Shown: positions 60,058 through 64,000 of the stretch, piece by piece
Numbering within the stretch: position 1 is the first letter of the stretch
Layout of the letters: the number at the start of each line of letters is the position of its first letter
DNA from: Kineococcus aurantiacus
GTDB lineage: Bacteria; Actinomycetota; Actinomycetes; Actinomycetales; Kineococcaceae
NCBI RefSeq assembly: GCF_013409345.1
Contig: NZ_JACCBB010000001.1
Coordinates: forward strand, 3,472,001-3,536,000
DNA length: 64,000 bases
Direction of reading: 5' to 3'
Notes under the pieces: generated by a model
Seen by the model: only the letters and a program-made list of their open reading frames with translations
What the model was told of the DNA's origin: nothing
The model's database searches: none
Program-made: the position numbers and the translations under genes

Positions 60058-61770
60058 GTGGAGATCAAGGCACTGTCGCCGCAGGCACGCGCGGACGCGC
60101 TGCGGGAGATGGCAGAAGGTGAGCTCGACGTCCTCGTCATCGGTGGCGGGGTCGTCGGGACCGGTGCGGCGCTGGACGCCGTGACCCGGGGGCTGCGGAC
60201 CGCGCTGGTGGAGGCGCGCGACTGGGCCTCGGGCACCTCCAGCCGTTCGTCCAAGCTCATCCACGGCGGCCTGCGCTACCTGGAGATGCTCGACTTCGCC
60301 CTCGTCCACGAGGCGCTGTCCGAGCGCGGCCTGCTGCGCAACAAGCTGGCCCCGCACCTGGTCAAGCCGGTGCCGTTCCTGTACCCGCTGTCCAAGCGGC
60401 TCACCGAGCGGCCCTACGTCGGCTCCGGGGTCGCCCTCTACGACGGCATGGCGCTGAGCTCGGGGAACAACAAGGGTTTCCCGCTGCACCGCCACCTGAC
60501 CCGCAAGGGCGTGCAGAAGGAGGCCCCCGGCATCCGCAAGGACGCCATGGTCGGGGCCATCCAGTACTACGACGGCCAGGTCGACGACGCCCGCCACACC
60601 ATGACGATCGCCCGCACCGCGGCGACGTACGGCGCGCTCATCGCCAACCGCACGCGCGTCAAGGAGTTCGTCCGCGAGGGCGAGCGCGTCGTCGGCGCCG
60701 TCCTGGTCGACCTGGAGTCCGGCACCGAGATCCGCGTCAAGGCCAAGCAGGTCATCAACGCCACCGGCGTGTGGACCGACGAGACGCAGGAACTGGTCAA
60801 GGCCCGCGGGCAGTTCAAGGTCCGCGCCTCCAAGGGCATCCACCTCGTCGTGCCGCGCGACCGGATCCAGTCCCGCACGGGCCTGATCCTGCGCACCGAG
60901 AAGTCCGTGCTGTTCATCATCCCGTGGGGCCGGCACTGGATCATCGGGACCACCGACACCGACTGGACGATGGACAAGGCGCACCCGGCGGCCACCAGCG
61001 CCGACATCGACTACGTCCTCCAGCACGCCAACTCCGTGCTGAAGTCCCCGCTGACCCGTGAGGACGTCGAGGGCGTCTACGCGGGCCTGCGGCCGCTGCT
61101 GTCGGGGGAGAGCGAGTCCACCTCGAAGCTGTCGCGCGAGCACGTCGTCGGCCACCCCGTCCCGGGTCTGGTCGTCGTCGCCGGCGGCAAGTACACGACG
61201 TACCGCGTCATGGCCAAGGACGCGGTCGACGTCGCGGTCGACGGCCTGGACGGCAAGGTCCCCGCCTCGACCACCGAGAACGTCCCGATGGTGGGGGCCG
61301 AGGGGTACCACGCGCTGTGGAACCAGCGGCACGCGCTGGCGGCGAAGGCGGGCATCCACGTCGACCACGTGGAGCACCTGCTGAACCGCTACGGCTCGGC
61401 CGTCGACGAGGTCCTCGCGCTCATCGCCGAGGACCCCTCGCTCGGGGAGGTCGTCCCGCACGCCGACGACTACCTCAAGGCCGAGTTCGTCTACGCGGCC
61501 ACCCACGAGGGTGCCCTGCACCTCGACGACGTCCTGGCCCGCCGCACGCGCATCTCCATCGAGACGTACGACCGGGGCACGGAGTCGGCCGAACTGGCCG
61601 CCGACCTGGTCGCCGGCCCGCTGGGCTGGGACGCCGAGCGCAAGGCGAAGGAGGTCGCGACGTACCTGCAGCGGGTCGCCGCCGAGCGAGCCTCCCAGGA
61701 GCAGCCCGACGACGCCTCGGCCGACGCGGTGCGCCTGCAGGCCCCCGAGATCGTCCCGCTGGGGAGCTGA
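60058..61770 (+). CDS. glpD: aerobic glycerol-3-phosphate dehydrogenase
   Basis: A 570-residue membrane-associated flavoenzyme that oxidises glycerol 3-phosphate to dihydroxyacetone phosphate and passes electrons to quinone. The FAD motif is VLVIGGGVVGTGAALDA (residues 26-42), followed by GTSSRSSKLIHGGLRYLE, ATGVWTDE, WGRHWIIGTTDTDW and VAGGKYTTYRVMA. The start GTG at 60058 has GAGGAGCAGG just upstream. With glpF and glpK it completes glycerol catabolism. Confidence 0.96.
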   Translation: MEIKALSPQARADALREMAEGELDVLVIGGGVVGTGAALDAVTRGLRTALVEARDWASGTSSRSSKLIHGGLRYLEMLDFALVHEALSERGLLRNKLAPHLVKPVPFLYPLSKRLTERPYVGSGVALYDGMALSSGNNKGFPLHRHLTRKGVQKEAPGIRKDAMVGAIQYYDGQVDDARHTMTIARTAATYGALIANRTRVKEFVREGERVVGAVLVDLESGTEIRVKAKQVINATGVWTDETQELVKARGQFKVRASKGIHLVVPRDRIQSRTGLILRTEKSVLFIIPWGRHWIIGTTDTDWTMDKAHPAATSADIDYVLQHANSVLKSPLTREDVEGVYAGLRPLLSGESESTSKLSREHVVGHPVPGLVVVAGGKYTTYRVMAKDAVDVAVDGLDGKVPASTTENVPMVGAEGYHALWNQRHALAAKAGIHVDHVEHLLNRYGSAVDEVLALIAEDPSLGEVVPHADDYLKAEFVYAATHEGALHLDDVLARRTRISIETYDRGTESAELAADLVAGPLGWDAERKAKEVATYLQRVAAERASQEQPDDASADAVRLQAPEIVPLGS

Positions 61771-61825
61771 GCGGGTAGTCCTCCCGGATCGGTCGAAACT
61801 CACCCGTTCGGGCTAGTCGAGGGGC

Positions 61826-61879
61826 TAGCGTGTGCTGTGCGCGATGGGGGTCGCGCACAGCACGGTGCCGCTCGGCACC
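61826..61879 (+). promoter_or_regulatory. -10 element followed by two tandem hairpins in the CARDB gene leader
   Basis: TAGCGT (61826-61831) could be a -10 box. Immediately after come a 13-bp perfect stem (61832-61844 with 61851-61863, loop TGGGGG) and a 6-bp stem GGTGCC/GGCACC (61864-61879, loop GCTC). The ATG is at 61926 with GGGGGA upstream. If the -10 assignment is right, the hairpins form the extreme 5' end of the mRNA; otherwise they may end the glp transcript. Confidence 0.5.
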
Positions 61880-61925
61880 GTTCCGCACGGGATTCACGAG
61901 GGCGACGACGTCCTGGGGGGACGAG

Positions 61926-62825
61926 ATGAAGCACGTCAAGGCTGCCCGCGCACTGGCAGCAGCAGGTGTCGTGGTGGGTTCGATCGCCGGCGCGGGCGCG
62001 GTCAGCGCCGCCGCACCCGCTCCGGACCTGGTGGTCACGGCCGTGACCGTGGCGCCGGGCACGGTGGCCGGCCAGCAGGTCCGGTTCGCGGCCACCATCA
62101 AGAACACCGGGACCGCGGCCACGCCCGCGGGCACCATCGCCGGGGTCGGGTTCCAGGTCGACGGCAAGCTCGTCACCTGGGCCGACCAGTACACCGCCTC
62201 CTTGGAGCCTGGGCGGTCGACCACGGTCACGGCCGTGGGCGGCCCGGCGGGCTCGGCCACGTGGACGGCCACGGTCGGCACCCACACGCTCCGCGCGTTC
62301 GTCGACGACACGGGCCGCATCAAGGAGTCCAACGAGGGCAACAACACCCGCGACGTGCGGCTCACCGCAGCGGCCGGGATGACCCACCGGGTGCAGGGCG
62401 ACACGGTTGTGACGAAGCTGGCGCCGCTGAACCAGCCCACGTCCATCGCGACCTCGATCACCGGCGACGCCTACGCGGGCTGCTTCACGGCCGACGGGGT
62501 GCTCGTCGGCGGCAGCGAGCGGTTCCTGCAGACCCGCTCGGTCGGCAACGACATGGTCGACGTGACCTGGAAGTGGCAGGACGGCCTGGCTGAGGTCCCG
62601 GCCGGGGCGGCGCAGGTCCGCACCCACGCGAGTTTCACCCAGTTGCTGTACGCCTACCAGGAGCGCTACCCGTTCGAGTGCGCCGCCGGGCAGACGCCGG
62701 GCTTCACCCGGTTCCAGGCCACGTCGCTGCGCACGACCCGCTGGATGGGGTCCTTCAGTGGCGTCGGCGCGCAGATCGCCTCGGTCAGCACCCCCGTCGA
62801 CGTGGACTTCGACGTCCAGCCCTGA
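61926..62825 (+). CDS. secreted CARDB-domain protein
   Basis: A 299-residue exported protein. The signal peptide ends near AVSAAAPAP (about residue 30). Residues about 33-125 form a CARDB immunoglobulin-like domain (DLVVTAVTVAPGTVAGQQVRFAATIKNTGTAATPAG through ESNEGNNTRDVRLT). The remaining 170 residues have two Cys (YAGCF, FECAAG) and match no family I recognise. A cell-surface adhesion or carbohydrate-binding role is possible, but not shown. Confidence 0.8.
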   Translation: MKHVKAARALAAAGVVVGSIAGAGAVSAAAPAPDLVVTAVTVAPGTVAGQQVRFAATIKNTGTAATPAGTIAGVGFQVDGKLVTWADQYTASLEPGRSTTVTAVGGPAGSATWTATVGTHTLRAFVDDTGRIKESNEGNNTRDVRLTAAAGMTHRVQGDTVVTKLAPLNQPTSIATSITGDAYAGCFTADGVLVGGSERFLQTRSVGNDMVDVTWKWQDGLAEVPAGAAQVRTHASFTQLLYAYQERYPFECAAGQTPGFTRFQATSLRTTRWMGSFSGVGAQIASVSTPVDVDFDVQP

Positions 62826-62862
62826 CGGGCTCCCCGGCCCGCGCCGGGACTAGGGTGCGCGG

Positions 62863-63597
62863 GTGAAACCGTTCCTCCTGCTCGCCACCCGCGTCGACGA
62901 CGCGGTCGCCGAGGCCGAGTTCGCCGCGTTCGTGCGGTACGGCGGCCTCGGCCCCGGCGAGCTGGAACGGGTTCGGCTGGAACGGGACCCCATGCCCGCG
63001 CTCGACGTCGGGGCGTACTCCGGGATCGTCCTGGGCGGCAGCCCGTACTGCACGTCCGACCCCGAGGGGGCCAAGTCCGCCGCCCAGCGCCGCGTCGAGG
63101 TGGAGCTGCACGCGCTGCTGGAGGTGGTCGTCGCCCGCGACGTCCCGTTCCTGGGCGCCTGCTACGGCATCGGGACCCTCGGCGTCCACCAGGGCGGCAC
63201 CGTGGACCGCGCGCACGGCGAACCCGTCGGCACGGTCCCGGTGACGCTGACCGCCGCCGGCCGCGCCGACCCGGTGTTCGGCGGGCTGCCGGGGACGTTC
63301 GACGCCTACGTCGGGCACAAGGAGGCGCTGCGCGCGGCGCCGCCGGGGGCGGTGCTGCTGGCGGGGTCCGCGCCGTGCCCGGTGCAGGCGTTCCGGGTGG
63401 GGGAGAACGTGTACGCGACGCAGTTCCACCCCGAGCTGGACGCGGAGGGTTTCATCCAGCGCTGCGCCGCGTACCGGGACGAGGGGTACTTCGACCCGGC
63501 CGAGTTCGACGTCCTCGCCGCGCGGTTGCGGACGACGTCGGCTCCCTCCGCGCCGCTGGTGTGGCGGCGCTTCGTCGAGCGCTACGCGCGGGACTGA
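62863..63597 (+). CDS. class I glutamine amidotransferase
   Basis: A 244-residue GATase1-fold protein: GIVLGGSPYCTSD oxyanion strand, FLGACYGIGTLG with the nucleophile Cys100, and YATQFHPELD with His189 and Glu191. It resembles stand-alone GuaA-like amidotransferases whose acceptor is unknown. TAGGGT (62851-62856) is 6 nt from the GTG with no ribosome binding site. Its stop overlaps the end of the SWIM gene by 16 bp. Confidence 0.88.
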   Translation: MKPFLLLATRVDDAVAEAEFAAFVRYGGLGPGELERVRLERDPMPALDVGAYSGIVLGGSPYCTSDPEGAKSAAQRRVEVELHALLEVVVARDVPFLGACYGIGTLGVHQGGTVDRAHGEPVGTVPVTLTAAGRADPVFGGLPGTFDAYVGHKEALRAAPPGAVLLAGSAPCPVQAFRVGENVYATQFHPELDAEGFIQRCAAYRDEGYFDPAEFDVLAARLRTTSAPSAPLVWRRFVERYARD

Positions 63598-64000
63598 CGC
63601 CCCGGGGGCTGCCCACGCGTCCCCTCCTGGTCGCCGGGCCGCACCGCCACGTACCAGGGCCGGAGGCTGTCGGCGATCCCCGCGGCCCCCGGCCCCAGCA
63701 CGAGGTCGTCGAGGCCGTCGGCGACGGTCCGCCCGGGCACCCGGTCCCGCACGCCCAGGTCCGGCAGGTCACCGGCGAGCCGGTGGAAGGCGGCGACGTG
63801 CAGGGCGAGGTCCTCGACGGGGGCGGACGGGCCCGAGGCCGCGTCGGTGATGCGGCGCAGCAGGTCGGGCAGCGCGACCCCGCGCAGCGTGAGGGCCGTG
63901 GCGGGTTCGGCGTCGAGCTGCTCGGCGAGGGCGTACACGACGGCGGCGGCGTGCTTGCACGGTTCGGAGGCGTCGGGGCAGCTGCAGTCGTAGGTGACCT
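63582..64000 (-). CDS. SWIM zinc-finger protein, partial (N-terminus beyond right edge)
   Basis: The C-terminal 139 residues of a protein whose start lies beyond 64000. The visible part begins with a SWIM zinc finger, CSCPDASEPCKHAAAVVYAL (Cys-x-Cys then Cys-x-His), followed by a helical region (AEQLDAEPATALTLRGVALPDLLRRI). SWIM proteins of actinobacteria often neighbour SNF2 helicases; none is visible here. The frame stays open to the edge. Confidence 0.8.
   Translation of the reverse strand, partial: VTYDCSCPDASEPCKHAAAVVYALAEQLDAEPATALTLRGVALPDLLRRITDAASGPSAPVEDLALHVAAFHRLAGDLPDLGVRDRVPGRTVADGLDDLVLGPGAAGIADSLRPWYVAVRPGDQEGTRGQPPGRQSRA

Overview
The window is very GC-rich DNA with strong G/C bias at third codon positions, frequent GTG starts, four-base GTGA overlaps between genes, ANTAR-domain proteins, an F420-type nitroreductase, an EgtE-like enzyme, and sugar ABC transporters without their own ATPase. 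Together these point to an actinobacterium. A Kineococcus/Kineosporiales-like organism is my guess from the gene mix; no rRNA or other marker is present to prove it. I see no rRNA or tRNA gene, insertion sequence, phage gene or CRISPR array. No gap between genes exceeds about 300 bases.

Layout. (1) 1-7.6 kb: a glycan-use locus. A GH51 arabinofuranosidase (cut by the left edge), two sugar permeases and a solute-binding lipoprotein run leftward. A GH2 beta-glycosidase diverges from them across a region with LacI-type operators. A secreted CAP/LGFP-repeat protein follows. (2) 7.6-10.2 kb: an aldo/keto reductase, two ANTAR proteins and a small unknown protein. (3) 10.3-14.6 kb: a four-gene light-sensing operon of heme oxygenase, a bacteriophytochrome fused to a PP2C/SpoIIE phosphatase, a DUF4037 nucleotidyltransferase-like protein and a small unknown protein. 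All four overlap by 4 bp. (4) 15-21.5 kb: a LacI regulator divergent from a second sugar operon (binding protein, two permeases, ThuA-like protein, Gfo/Idh/MocA dehydrogenase), with three operator-like palindromes around a recognisable promoter. (5) 21.5-37.2 kb: mixed small operons, including an ECF sigma factor with Ogt, a TPP-dependent oxidase/decarboxylase, EgtE, a DtxR-family regulator with ribokinase, a MarR/NmrA pair, a histidine phosphatase with a P-loop kinase, and a ThrE-type exporter. A near-perfect 63-bp palindrome lies at 32405-32467. (6) 37.2-47.3 kb: an LLM oxidoreductase and recC-recB-recD, followed by a convergent TOPRIM protein. (7) 47.3-57.3 kb: NDH-2, 3-methyladenine glycosylase, type II dehydroquinase, an alkyl-DHAP-synthase-like flavoenzyme, a GAF/PP2C/HATPase switch protein, a short-chain dehydrogenase, an MFS transporter and a degenerate EAL-DICT-GGDEF protein. 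(8) 57.4-64 kb: the glycerol operon glpF-glpK-glpD with its own operator and promoter, a secreted CARDB protein behind two tandem hairpins, a class I glutamine amidotransferase, and a SWIM zinc-finger protein cut by the right edge.

The best candidate for a little-described system is the phytochrome operon at 10347-14567. Chromophore synthesis, photosensor-phosphatase and a nucleotidyltransferase-fold protein are translationally coupled there, next to two ANTAR proteins. A second theme is leaderless expression: at least nine genes have a TAnnnT-type -10 box 6-8 nt before the start codon and no ribosome binding site.
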